A stretch of 64,000 nucleotides of DNA from Microbacterium sp. BR1 (lineage in GTDB: Bacteria > Actinomycetota > Actinomycetes > Actinomycetales > Microbacteriaceae), in assembly GCF_002812725.1 (NCBI RefSeq), contig NZ_NMUN01000008.1:186001-250000 (forward strand), in the 5' to 3' direction. The notes under the pieces were generated by a model. The model did no database searches. It saw only the letters and a program-made list of their open reading frames with translations, and was not told the DNA's origin. Each line of letters begins with the position of its first letter. Within the stretch, counting starts at the first letter, position 1. Positions 10,932 through 19,197 of the stretch are shown here, one piece after another. The position numbers and the translations under genes were made by a program.

Positions 10932-11584
10932 AGACCCCCATGAAAGTGACCCTCATTGCGATCGCCGCCGTGGTCGTGCTCGTCATCGGCGCGATCATCT
11001 ACACGGTCGCCGCCCGCCCTCAACCGCCCGCAGACGACAACGCCGCGGACGCGCTCCCGGGCGCGCGCAGTAACTCTCACGTCCTGGACAGCGCCGGCCC
11101 GAACGCGCCGACCCTGGTGGAGTTTCTCGACTTCGAATGCGAGGCATGCGGGGCGCTTTATCCGTACGTGGAACAGGTCCGTGAGCAGTACGACGGTCAG
11201 ATCAACTATGTGTTCCGGTACTACCCGATTCCCAGCCACTACAACTCGATGAACGCCGCCCTCGCGGTGGAAGCGGCCGCGCAGCAGGACCGGGTGGAGG
11301 ACATGTACCACCGGATGTTCGAGACACAGGCCGAGTGGGGCGAGCAGCAGGTCTCCGAAGCGGACCTGTTCCGCAGCTTCGCCGAGGAGCTCCGCCTGGA
11401 TATGGCCGCCTACGATGAGGCGGTCGCGGACCCCGCCACCCGTGAGCGGGTCGAGGAGGACTTCGCCGAAGGGCAGCAGATGGGTGTGCAGGGCACACCC
11501 ACGTTCTTCCTCGACGGCGAACGACTCGAGCTCACCCAGTTGACCGATCTGACCAATGCTCTCGACCGCGCCCTCGCAGACTGA
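10928..11584 (+). CDS. DsbA-like thioredoxin-fold oxidoreductase, membrane-anchored
   Basis: 218 residues. One N-terminal membrane anchor (residues about 8-30) is followed by a thioredoxin-fold domain with FLDFECEACGALYP (redox site CEAC) near residue 70 and the cis-proline loop GVQGTPTFFLDG near 190-200, with the inserted helical domain between them. This is the DsbA/DsbG-like family that oxidises exported proteins. Its partner for reoxidation may be the VKOR homologue at 14858-15448. ATG overlaps the resB stop, and the 3' end overlaps lnt by 29 bases. Confidence 0.87.
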   Translation: MKTPMKVTLIAIAAVVVLVIGAIIYTVAARPQPPADDNAADALPGARSNSHVLDSAGPNAPTLVEFLDFECEACGALYPYVEQVREQYDGQINYVFRYYPIPSHYNSMNAALAVEAAAQQDRVEDMYHRMFETQAEWGEQQVSEADLFRSFAEELRLDMAAYDEAVADPATRERVEEDFAEGQQMGVQGTPTFFLDGERLELTQLTDLTNALDRALAD

Positions 11585-13154
11585 CACGCCGACACCCCTC
11601 GTCGCCCCCGCCGCTGCGCGACGAGGGGTGCCGCTGTGGGCGGCGATACTCCTCGCCGCGATCGCCGGCGGACTCCTGGACCTATCCTTCCCCGCCGTGG
11701 GGTGGTGGCCGCTCGCGTTCGTGAGCATCATCCTCGCGTTGTGCACGATGATCCGCCGCAGCAGCGGCGGCGCGTTCCTGGTCGGCGCGGCCTTCGGTGC
11801 CGCGTTTTACTTCATCCATCTGGTGTGGGTTGGCACCTACCTCGGCCCCGTCCCCTGGGTGGCGTTGGCCGGCTTGGAAGCGGTGCTGTTCGGTGTCGGG
11901 GCGATCCCACTCGCCCTCGCCTACCGGTGGACCGACCGCGCCCGCGGACATGTCATCCTCTGGCTTGTCGGTGTGCCGCTGCTGGTGGCGGGGCTGTGGA
12001 GCGTACGAGAACTGGTGATGGGGTCCTGGCCCTACTCCGGATTCCCATGGGCGCGGATTGGGATGACCCAAGCGAACGGACCGCTACCAGAGGCGGCATC
12101 CTGGGTCGGGGTGACCGGGCTGAGCTTCCTCATTGTCGCCGCCTGCGCGAGCCTCGTGCAGTGGTGGCGAGCCGGTGGACTCCGACGCATGGCAGGCCTC
12201 CTGCCTGCCGCGGTGATCGTGACCGCCCTGCTGGTCGTTCCGCAGTTCCCGACCGGCGACGCCGGCCGGCTGGACATCGGCTGGGTACAGGGCAACGGGC
12301 CCTCCGGGTACTTCGATGACCGCACCCCCGGGGATGTGCTGGCCGCGCAGACAACAGCGACGGCCCCCCTGCTCGGGGAGGATATGGACCTGCTGGTGTG
12401 GCCCGAAGGGGCCGTCGACAGCGACCCCCTCACCGACCCTGCCACCGCCCGCCGCCTCACCGATCTCGCCGCACAGGCTGGCGCACCGCTGCTGGCCAAC
12501 GCCGCCACCGCACGGGGTAGTGACGTGTTCAACACCTCGATGCTGTGGGACGGGCAGGGCACTCCGCAGCTGCATGACAAGGTCAACCCCGTCCCGTTCG
12601 GTGAGTACGTCCCAGACCGCTGGTTCTACGAGCGGATCGTGCCCGACCTCATCGGCTTGATCCAACGCGAGTACACCCCCGGCCAGAACCCGCCGTTCGT
12701 CACGGTCGACGGGGTGAAGGTCGGGCTGGCGATCTGCTTCGACGTCATCTACGACTCCGTCATCTGGGACGGCGCCCGCCAGGGCGCCCAGGTCTACGTG
12801 TTCCAGACCAACAACGCCGACTTCCGCGGCACTGACGAGAACCTTCAACAGCTCACGTTCGCCCGGATGCGTGCGATCGAGACCGGACGAGCCGTGGTGA
12901 ACGTCTCCACTGTCGGCACCAGCCAAGTCATCGCCCCGGACGGACAGATCATTGACGGCGCCGGCGTCGACAAAGCGGCCGCGGCGATTACCCGGGTCCC
13001 GCTACGCGAAGGACTCACCCCCGCCGTCGTGCTCGGCGGTGCCCTCACCGCCCTGATCGCCCTCGGCGCGATCACCGGTCTCACCATCGCCGGAATCGGA
13101 CACCGACGCCACCACCACCGACCCCAAACCGCACGAGGAGCAACCGATGCCTGA
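11556..13154 (+). CDS. lnt: Apolipoprotein N-acyltransferase
   Basis: 532 residues. About six N-terminal membrane segments lead into a nitrilase-fold domain and a last membrane helix near 490-510. The Glu-Lys-Cys triad is visible as VWPEGAV, HDKVNPVPFGEYVPDR and LAICFDVIYD. Lnt transfers a fatty acid to the amino group of the lipidated cysteine of lipoproteins at the outer face of the membrane. It is odd as a passenger of a metal island, but several proteins here are lipoproteins. The start at 11556 lies inside the preceding dsbA-like gene; a later start is possible. Confidence 0.9.
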   Translation: MLSTAPSQTDTPTPLVAPAAARRGVPLWAAILLAAIAGGLLDLSFPAVGWWPLAFVSIILALCTMIRRSSGGAFLVGAAFGAAFYFIHLVWVGTYLGPVPWVALAGLEAVLFGVGAIPLALAYRWTDRARGHVILWLVGVPLLVAGLWSVRELVMGSWPYSGFPWARIGMTQANGPLPEAASWVGVTGLSFLIVAACASLVQWWRAGGLRRMAGLLPAAVIVTALLVVPQFPTGDAGRLDIGWVQGNGPSGYFDDRTPGDVLAAQTTATAPLLGEDMDLLVWPEGAVDSDPLTDPATARRLTDLAAQAGAPLLANAATARGSDVFNTSMLWDGQGTPQLHDKVNPVPFGEYVPDRWFYERIVPDLIGLIQREYTPGQNPPFVTVDGVKVGLAICFDVIYDSVIWDGARQGAQVYVFQTNNADFRGTDENLQQLTFARMRAIETGRAVVNVSTVGTSQVIAPDGQIIDGAGVDKAAAAITRVPLREGLTPAVVLGGALTALIALGAITGLTIAGIGHRRHHHRPQTARGATDA

Positions 13155-14163
13155 CCCCGAATCCCTGACCCTGGACAGCATCTCCCTGCTGTTGGTGTGG
13201 ACCGCGATAGCCGTGTACCTGCTCGCGTTCGTCGCCTACGCGGTCGACCTTGCGCAACGCTCAGTACGCCGCGACGAACCTCAGCGGATGCCCGCGCTCG
13301 TGACCGCCGGGGGCGGCGCAGACACGCAGAGCGCCAGCGACGAACGCTCCGAGCTGAATGAGGTCCGCACCCGGCCAGGTCAGCGTCAGCGTCTGCTCTG
13401 GGCGCGCATCGGCACCGTGCTCACCGGGTTCGCGTTCGTCTTTCATCTCGCCGGCACCATCGGGCGAGGACTCGCCGCAGAACGAGTCCCGTGGGCGAAC
13501 ATGTACGAGTTCGCGCTCACCGGGACACTGCTGATCGTCGCGGTCTATCTGGCCGTGCTTCGCCGATACGACCTCCGCTTCCTGGGCTCGTTCCTCATCG
13601 GTATGGTCGCGTTGCTCCTCGGCGGTGCGACCCTCGCGTTCTACGTCGAAGTCACCCCGCTGATGGACCCGCTCAAGAGCGTCTGGCTTGTCATCCACGT
13701 CTTCGTCGCCTCCCTCGGCACCGCCCTATTTGCTATTTCCTGCGGCCTTTCCGCCACTCAACTCATGCAAGCCCGACGCGAACGACGGGCGGCGGGCAAG
13801 AATGAAACCACGAAGGGCCTCGGTCTGGGATACCTGCGCACGCTGCCGACCGCGGAGGCGCTGGAGTCACTGGCGTACCGGTTCGCGATCGTCGGGTTCA
13901 TCTTCTGGACCTTCACCCTGATCGCCGGCTCAATCTGGGCCAACGATTCCTGGGGACGATACTGGGGCTTTGACACCAAGGAAGTGTGGACTTTTGTGAT
14001 CTGGGTGCTGTACGCCGGCTATATCCACGCTCGCGCGACCCGCGGCTGGCGCGGCACCCGCTCCGCGTGGCTATCGATCATCGGCTTCACTGCCGTCCTG
14101 TTCAACTTCACCATCGTCAACATGTTCTTCAAGGGCCTGCACGCCTACTCCGGCCTCAGCTGA
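13147..14163 (+). CDS. ccsB: CcsB/ResC cytochrome c maturation protein
   Basis: 338 residues with about eight membrane segments. The tryptophan-rich haem motif reads WGRYWGFDTKEVWTFVIW near residues 275-293, and histidines expected for haem ligation lie in FVFHLAG, LVIHVFVA and GYIHARA. It is the haem-handling partner of ResB in system II cytochrome c assembly. It starts inside the last codons of lnt (overlap of 8 bases). The stop overlaps a short downstream ORF. Confidence 0.92.
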   Translation: MPDPESLTLDSISLLLVWTAIAVYLLAFVAYAVDLAQRSVRRDEPQRMPALVTAGGGADTQSASDERSELNEVRTRPGQRQRLLWARIGTVLTGFAFVFHLAGTIGRGLAAERVPWANMYEFALTGTLLIVAVYLAVLRRYDLRFLGSFLIGMVALLLGGATLAFYVEVTPLMDPLKSVWLVIHVFVASLGTALFAISCGLSATQLMQARRERRAAGKNETTKGLGLGYLRTLPTAEALESLAYRFAIVGFIFWTFTLIAGSIWANDSWGRYWGFDTKEVWTFVIWVLYAGYIHARATRGWRGTRSAWLSIIGFTAVLFNFTIVNMFFKGLHAYSGLS

Positions 14164-14312
14164 TGACCAACGCCGCTCCACTATCAAGGACTCATTCCTC
14201 AGTGCCCACACCATTGCTCGATCCCGATTGGTCTCCACGTCCGCCGTCGGCGACGCACGCCCGCCCTCGTGACGGCGTGTCCTCGGTCTCCGACGTGCGG
14301 AGCGCACGGTGA
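14163..14312 (+). CDS. Possible 49-residue linker ORF between ccsB and lspA
   Basis: ATG 14163 overlaps the ccsB stop (TGATG), and the TGA at 14310-14312 overlaps the GTG of lspA (GTGA). The predicted product is proline- and serine-rich, lacks a hydrophobic segment and is probably disordered (for example PLLDPDWSPRPPSATHARP). The double overlap fits the coupling pattern of the rest of this operon, so it may be translated and carry ribosomes from ccsB to lspA. I recognise no family, and it could equally be chance. Confidence 0.35.
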   Translation: MTNAAPLSRTHSSVPTPLLDPDWSPRPPSATHARPRDGVSSVSDVRSAR

Positions 14313-14830
14313 GGGGCGGTCGAAGTTTCAGACTGGCCGTCGCGTGCCTGGTCGCACTCGCCATGGCTGTCGTGGACCAGGGCACGAAGGCTATCACGCT
14401 CGCACAGCTGAGCGAGCAAGAACGCATTCCGCTGATCGGCGACCTGCTAGGGCTGCAGCTCGCATTCAACCCCGGCACCGTCATGTCTCTCGGCTCGAGC
14501 AGCACCTGGGTGTTCACGGTGATCGGAATCGTGGCAGTGATCGCGTTGTTCTACGCCGCCTGGCGGGCGCCATCCACGATGTGGGCGGTCGCCATCGGAT
14601 TCGTCTGGGGTGGAGCGATCGGCAACCTCATCGACCGCCTCTTCGCGCCTCCAGGGTTCGGCCGCGGACACGTCACCGACTTCCTCGCCTACGGCAACCT
14701 CTTCATCGGAAACATCGCCGACATCGCCATCGGGGTCGGCGTCGGACTCGGTATCCTCCAAATGCTCCGCAGCCACCGATCGCAGCCGCGCAGCGAACAC
14801 CCGGCGGCGACTCCCACCCACGAGAAGTAA
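14309..14830 (+). CDS. lspA: Lipoprotein signal peptidase (signal peptidase II)
   Basis: 173 residues, four membrane segments. Motifs in order: VVDQGTKAI near residue 22, FNPGTVMSLG near 52, GGAIGNLIDRL near 101-111, and the two catalytic aspartates in HVTDFLAYGN (about 123) and GNIADIAIG (about 136). It removes signal peptides from prolipoproteins in the membrane. GTG start chosen because ATGA/GTGA overlaps run through the operon. With Lnt it gives this cassette two of the three lipoprotein-processing enzymes; no Lgt is present in the window. Confidence 0.9.
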   Translation: MRGGRSFRLAVACLVALAMAVVDQGTKAITLAQLSEQERIPLIGDLLGLQLAFNPGTVMSLGSSSTWVFTVIGIVAVIALFYAAWRAPSTMWAVAIGFVWGGAIGNLIDRLFAPPGFGRGHVTDFLAYGNLFIGNIADIAIGVGVGLGILQMLRSHRSQPRSEHPAATPTHEK

Positions 14831-14857
14831 TTTCGGCCCGAATATGGATCATTCGCG

Positions 14858-15448
14858 CTAGATGATGCTCGCCAGGACATTCAGGCGGAGCTGAGCGAGC
14901 ACCGCGACAACCAGGTAAGCAGCGACCGTCGCGAGCGTCATCCACGGCCACAACACCGCACCGACTCGTCTTACTCTGCGACCGAAGACGCCCTCACGCA
15001 GGTTCCGAGCTGTCACGAAGAAGAACAGGGGGAGCGTGGTCAGCCACACCACAAGACACCAAGGACAGAGGGTCCCCAGCACATAGATGCTCTGCCCGAT
15101 CAGCCAGACCACGAACGCAAACGCACCCGCGACACCGATGTTGAACAGCATCCAGAACCAGCGCGCGAAGTGCGGGACCGCCCACACCGCGACGCCGACA
15201 CACACCACGAGCGCGAACCCGACCAGTCCGAGGAAAGGATTGGGAACCCCGAAGGCGGATCCCTGAGCGCTGTCGAGGTTCGCGGAGCATTGCACCAATA
15301 CGGAGAAGTCGCAGCTGAGGCCCGCGTCGGGGTTGGTCAGCTTTTCGATCTTCTCGACGGACAGCGCCATCGCTGCCGTCAATCCGATGACGCCAGACAG
15401 TATGAGGAACAAGCCGAAGAAGAATTCACGGCGCACGAACTGTGACAA
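14858..15448 (-). CDS. Vitamin K epoxide reductase (VKOR) family protein
   Basis: 196 residues with four or five membrane segments. The redox motif CPWC lies in LGTLCPWCLVVWL near residues 127-138, and a loop cysteine pair is seen at LSCDFSVLVQCS near 44-55. Bacterial VKOR homologues reoxidise DsbA-like proteins and pass electrons to quinone, so this gene fits as the partner of the DsbA-like protein at 10928-11584, although it lies on the opposite strand, convergent with lspA and divergent from cmtR. Confidence 0.88.
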   Translation of the reverse strand: MSQFVRREFFFGLFLILSGVIGLTAAMALSVEKIEKLTNPDAGLSCDFSVLVQCSANLDSAQGSAFGVPNPFLGLVGFALVVCVGVAVWAVPHFARWFWMLFNIGVAGAFAFVVWLIGQSIYVLGTLCPWCLVVWLTTLPLFFFVTARNLREGVFGRRVRRVGAVLWPWMTLATVAAYLVVAVLAQLRLNVLASII

Positions 15449-15516
15449 CTTTCACCCATCGCGAGATTTGTATGGAACGGTTAGCAATCGTACAGTGAAC
15501 CGTGTATGTTCATCGC

Positions 15517-15876
15517 GTGCTGACTATAACCGATCGTCTGGACGTGATGAACCGACTCGGCCGAGCAATGGCCGACCCGACACGCTCACGCATTCTCATG
15601 ACCCTGCTTGACGGCCCGATCTATCCTGCGGCACTCGCCCGCGAGCTGGACCTCAGCCCGTCCAACGTCTCCAACCACCTGACCTGCCTCCGTGACTGCG
15701 GCATCGTTGTCGCCGAACCCGAGGGACGCCGAACTCGGTACGAGGTCGCAGATCCCCGTCTCACCCGGGCGCTTACCGCTCTGCTGGACACGACCTTGGC
15801 CGTGGACCATGCAGCCGGGTGCATCGATCCCTCCTGCGCGGCCCCGGAATGCTGCACGGCGGAGGCGACCGCATGA
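15517..15876 (+). CDS. cmtR: CmtR-type Cd(II)/Pb(II)-sensing ArsR/SmtB repressor
   Basis: 119 residues from GTG 15517. With this start the protein is collinear with the known mycobacterial CmtR, which begins MLT and has LGRAL at the same position; a GTG at 15502 would add five residues. The three metal-binding cysteines of CmtR fall at exactly the known numbers: Cys57 and Cys61 in NHLTCLRDCG on the DNA-recognition helix, and Cys102 in HAAGC. It should release DNA when it binds cadmium or lead. It overlaps cadD (ATGA), so it probably autoregulates that pair. Confidence 0.88.
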   Translation: MLTITDRLDVMNRLGRAMADPTRSRILMTLLDGPIYPAALARELDLSPSNVSNHLTCLRDCGIVVAEPEGRRTRYEVADPRLTRALTALLDTTLAVDHAAGCIDPSCAAPECCTAEATA

Positions 15877-16191
15877 TCTTCCTCTCCATCCTGCAAGCGA
15901 TCGGCCTGTTCCTTGTCACGAACATCGACGACATCATCGTGCTCTCGCTGTTCTTCGCCCGCGGCGCGGGACAACGGGGCACGACCGCTCGAATCCTGGT
16001 CGGGCAGTATCTGGGCTTCGCAGGCATTCTCGGCGCGGCCGTACTCGTAGCTCTCGGCGCCGGAGCATTCCTGCCTCCCGAAGTCATCCCCTACTTCGGC
16101 CTGATCCCGTTGGGATTGGGTCTATGGGCGGCCTGGCAGGCATGGCGTCGACGTCACGACGATGACGATGACGATGACGATGAGGGCAAGA

Positions 16192-16214
16192 TGAATCGGC
16201 CTGACTTTCGTTCC
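16192..16214 (+). repeat. IS3 terminal inverted repeat, left
   Basis: Begins TGAATCGGCCTGACTTTC and matches the reverse complement of 17477-17499 at all 23 positions. The last base also belongs to the orfB stop codon. Confidence 0.93.
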
Positions 16215-17140
16215 TATCGGGAGCCTTGTCCAGCAGGTGCCGGATTGGCTGATTCCAGGTCAGCGTAGTACGCGTCTTCGACCTCGATCGGGGTGCGCAT
16301 GTCGAGCTCGCCGTGGAGGCGCTGATTGTTCCACCACCACACGTACTCAAGGGTTGCTAGCTCGACCTGCTCGACGGTTCGCCAGGGGCCGCGCTGACGG
16401 ATCAGCTCGGTCTTGTAGAGACCGTTGACCGCCTCCGCGAGGGCGTTGTCGAACGAGTCGCCGACGGTCCCGGTGGAGGGTTTCGCGCCGAGTTCCTCGA
16501 TCCGATCGGTGTAGACCACGGCGAGGTAGTTCGATCCGTGATCGGCGTGATGAACCAGGCCGTCGAGGCGTCCGCCGGCGTCCCAGGCGGCCATATCGAG
16601 CGCCCGTAGTGGCAGGATGTCGGACTTGAGCGTGGCTGCGACGTTCCAGCCCACGATGCGACGCGAATAGACATCGGTGACGAACGCGACATACGCGAAC
16701 CCGGACCATGTTGCGACGTATGTCACGTCAGCGACCCAGAGGCGGCGCGGGCCGGGGGCAGTGAACCGGCGTTGCACGAGATCCTTCGGCTTCTCCGCTG
16801 CCGGGTCGGACTTCGTCGTGAACATCCGCTTGGACCGCTTCACGCCCTCCACCCCGGCGAGCCGCATGAGCCGTTCGGTCTGATCGCGACCGATCTCCCA
16901 CCCTTGCCGCCGCATGAGTGCGTGCATCTTCCGGCGTCCGTAGACGCCGTAGTTCTCCGCATGTAGGCGAGCGACCTCCGGCACCAGCAGGTCGTCGCGC
17001 AGCTGCCTCGCTGACGCCGCACGGCTGACAGCGGCGCGGTAGCCGCGCGCGGTGAGGAAGCCCTGGACTGCCGGTTTGAGGACCCGGCAGATGAGCTCGA
17101 CCCCGAAACGATCCCTGTGTTCATCGATGAACCGGACCAT
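16214..17140 (-). CDS. IS3-family transposase, OrfB (catalytic subunit)
   Basis: 308 residues from the first ATG; the frame is open upstream to 17311, so the active protein is probably an OrfA-OrfB fusion made by a -1 frameshift. Helical HTH_21 region (HAENYGVYGRRKMHALMRRQGW) precedes the rve integrase core. The DDE residues are visible in WVADVTYVATW, HHADHGSNY and NALAEAVNGLYKTE. The stretch GTTTTTCGCG in the orfA/orfB overlap is a plausible slip site. It catalyses cut-and-copy transposition of this element. Confidence 0.92.
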   Translation of the reverse strand: MVRFIDEHRDRFGVELICRVLKPAVQGFLTARGYRAAVSRAASARQLRDDLLVPEVARLHAENYGVYGRRKMHALMRRQGWEIGRDQTERLMRLAGVEGVKRSKRMFTTKSDPAAEKPKDLVQRRFTAPGPRRLWVADVTYVATWSGFAYVAFVTDVYSRRIVGWNVAATLKSDILPLRALDMAAWDAGGRLDGLVHHADHGSNYLAVVYTDRIEELGAKPSTGTVGDSFDNALAEAVNGLYKTELIRQRGPWRTVEQVELATLEYVWWWNNQRLHGELDMRTPIEVEDAYYADLESANPAPAGQGSR

Positions 17141-17145
17141 CTCGG

Positions 17146-17451
17146 TCAGGGGCGGTCGAGCTCCTTCGCGAAAAACACGCTCGCAGCCTTGAGGATCTCG
17201 TTGGCCTTGCGCAGTTCGGCGTTCTCCTTCTGCAGCCGCTTGATCTCCACCGCCGCGTCCGTCGTCAGCCCGGGCTTGACACCGGCGTCGACCTCGGCCC
17301 GGCGCTGCCACAGTCGCAACGTCTCCGGGCTCATCCCCAGCAGCCCAGCCACATGCCTAACCGCGCTCATCATCGTCGGGTGCGACGGCCGCGTCTCCGC
17401 GAGCATCCGCAACGCCCGCTCACGCATCTCCGGCGAATACTTCCTGTTCAT
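17146..17451 (-). CDS. IS3-family transposase, OrfA (HTH_Tnp_1)
   Basis: 101 residues: MNRKYSPEMRERALRML opens a helix-turn-helix (HVAGLLGMSPETLRLWQRR near residues 33-51), followed by a leucine-zipper coiled coil (EIKRLQKENAELRKANEILKAA cut at its ends). OrfA binds the terminal repeats. Its end overlaps the orfB frame, as usual in this family. Confidence 0.92.
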   Translation of the reverse strand: MNRKYSPEMRERALRMLAETRPSHPTMMSAVRHVAGLLGMSPETLRLWQRRAEVDAGVKPGLTTDAAVEIKRLQKENAELRKANEILKAASVFFAKELDRP

Positions 17452-17476
17452 CGTGTTCCATCCTTGCTTGAAGAAC

Positions 17477-17499
17477 GGAACGAAAGTCAGGCCGATTCA
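17477..17499 (-). repeat. IS3 terminal inverted repeat, right
   Basis: Ends GTCAGGCCGATTCA, the exact inverse of 16192-16214. It abuts the AGA target duplication. Confidence 0.93.
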
Positions 17500-17859
17500 A
17501 GATCGAGGGTAAAAAGGTCGCGGTCTGGGCCGTAGCGGGTGTCACCTTCGCAAACGGTGGGGACAACATCGGGGTCTACGTGCCGGTCTTCCTGAGTGTC
17601 GGACCCGCCGCCGTGGTCGCCTACTGTGTTGTGTTCCTCGCGCTCGTCGCGGTCCTCGTGATGGTTGCCAAGTTCATCGCTACCCGACGTCCGATCGCAG
17701 AAATCCTGGAACGATGGGAGCACATCCTGTTCCCGATCGTTCTGATCGGCCTTGGTGTCTTCATCCTGATCAGTGGCGGGGCATTCGGACTCTGAGCACC
17801 AAAAAGAAGCAGGCTGAGCCGGGACCTACGTTCCGATCATTAGCGTTCACGCGCAGTGG

Positions 17860-19134
17860 TTAGGCGGGAATGAGCACAAACCCGTCCTCGGGTTGCGCCG
17901 GGAATCGCCGCAGGTCGACTCGAAAGTCCTGGCCCGGGACTGCGTACTGCGCAGTGGCCAGCCGTCCCACAGCGGAAGCGAGGAGGTCCACCGTCGCCGG
18001 TTCGCCCGGGCAACGGTGGCCGTCCTCGTAAAAGCCACCGCCTTGCGGCACAAGCGCGTTGTGATGCGGCTCACTCGACATGAACCGGGTGGGATCAAAG
18101 GTGCACGGATCTGACCAGAGCTGAGGATCACGATTGGTGGCGAAAAGATCAAGGATCACCCAATCGCCGCGCGTAAAACGGACACCGTCCCATTCCATAT
18201 CGCGCGCGGCGGTCCCGCCGACCACGGGGAAAAACGGCGTAGTGCGGCGCACTTCCTGAGCGAAGGCGAGACGGGTCTCCTCGTCCTCGGCGACACGCGA
18301 ACGCCATTCGGGATGAAGATGCAACGCGAGAGCCGCGAACACGATGAAGCGCGCAATCGCAACGGTGGGTCGAAGCAGGTTCAGGAATTCCACGGCTGCC
18401 GTACGCTCGTCGAGCGACTGACCATCTGCGGCCCGATGACCTGCCACTCTGGCCGCGATGGTCTCTGGCGGCGCGTCGCGGAGCACCTGTCGCGCCCATG
18501 CTTCCGTACGCAATCGGAGCGCCCGTCCTCGCAGGTTTCGTGGCCCGAAGGAGCCTGCACCATCGATCATCCCTGCAAACTCGGACGCTCTTCGATCAAG
18601 GTCGCCGTCGCTGAGCGGAATTCCCGCCCAAGTGCACACCCCAGCGGTCAGAGCGCGCCCAGCCAACTTCAGCAGAGATACGCGGTTTCCGGACGCCGCG
18701 GCCCATTCCTTCTGCCACGCCTCCGTGACATGGCGATCCAGATCGATGCGAGCCGACGCATCGAGCACGTCAATGAAAAGTGCCTTACGATTCCGGTGCT
18801 CATCCCCGGCGAGGGTCTGCACGCTTCCCTCATCCTGCAACGAGTGCTTCACCGAGCGAGGCATCGCCCGATCCCGAGTAAATCGGTCACCCTCGTAGAA
18901 GAAGCGCACCCAGCCGCTGCCGCGGGCGAAAGTCACACGTCGCCCCATCAGGCGAGTCGTGAACGCATCGCGTCCCACCGCATCGAACCCGTGCTGCCCG
19001 AACGCGTACCCGCGCACGAGGAACTCGAGCGTTCGATCGACGGGAAGAACGGGAAGCGCAGATCTCCTGTCCTTGGGCATGCTCTGACGGTATTCACGAA
19101 GTTGTTCACGCGGCAAGGGACTTGACCTCCGCAT
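17860..19134 (-). CDS. CYP152-type cytochrome P450 peroxygenase
   Basis: 424 residues, the length of CYP152 fatty-acid peroxygenases. The haem loop reads PQGGGFYEDGHRCPGE near residues 365-380, where the Cys is the haem ligand. NLLRPTVAIARFIVFAA near 255-270 carries the Arg-Pro pair that replaces the usual acid-alcohol pair and binds the fatty-acid carboxylate in this family. These enzymes use H2O2 to hydroxylate or decarboxylate fatty acids and need no redox partner. The gene converges on cadD, and directly upstream lies a resolvase remnant. Its role in a metal island is unclear; peroxide disposal or membrane lipid change are guesses. A second start, MPKDRRS, is 18 codons inside. Confidence 0.85.
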   Translation of the reverse strand: MRRSSPLPREQLREYRQSMPKDRRSALPVLPVDRTLEFLVRGYAFGQHGFDAVGRDAFTTRLMGRRVTFARGSGWVRFFYEGDRFTRDRAMPRSVKHSLQDEGSVQTLAGDEHRNRKALFIDVLDASARIDLDRHVTEAWQKEWAAASGNRVSLLKLAGRALTAGVCTWAGIPLSDGDLDRRASEFAGMIDGAGSFGPRNLRGRALRLRTEAWARQVLRDAPPETIAARVAGHRAADGQSLDERTAAVEFLNLLRPTVAIARFIVFAALALHLHPEWRSRVAEDEETRLAFAQEVRRTTPFFPVVGGTAARDMEWDGVRFTRGDWVILDLFATNRDPQLWSDPCTFDPTRFMSSEPHHNALVPQGGGFYEDGHRCPGEPATVDLLASAVGRLATAQYAVPGQDFRVDLRRFPAQPEDGFVLIPA

Positions 19135-19197
19135 TGCACAGGTGGGTGGAGTTCGTCGCTCTGCGGCGGTGTTCTGTGATCGCTCCGTGTCGCAGCC

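Larger units (their letters stand above)
16192..17499 (-). mobile_element. Complete IS3-family insertion sequence, 1308 bp
   Basis: Boundaries are set by perfect 23-base terminal inverted repeats, by two overlapping-frame transposase genes read on the minus strand, and by the host reading frame. The flanks carry AGA at 16189-16191 and again at 17500-17502, the 3-base target duplication typical of IS3. Both genes are intact and the repeats are perfect, so the copy looks recent and possibly still active. Confidence 0.95.
15873..17795 (+). pseudogene. cadD: CadD-family cadmium resistance transporter, split by an IS3 insertion
   Basis: The first part (15873-16191) starts MIFLSILQAIGLFLVTNIDDIIVLSLFF, with the NIDD motif, and reaches an eight-aspartate loop encoded by GATGAC repeats. 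The second part (17500-17795) continues with GKKVAVWAV, TFANGGDNIGVYVPVF and three membrane segments to a normal end. Removing the IS and one copy of the 3-base duplication restores a continuous frame (EGK-IEGKK), giving about 204 residues, the usual length of CadD permeases. So the gene was intact until the insertion and is otherwise undamaged. Cadmium export from this copy should be lost. Confidence 0.93.
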
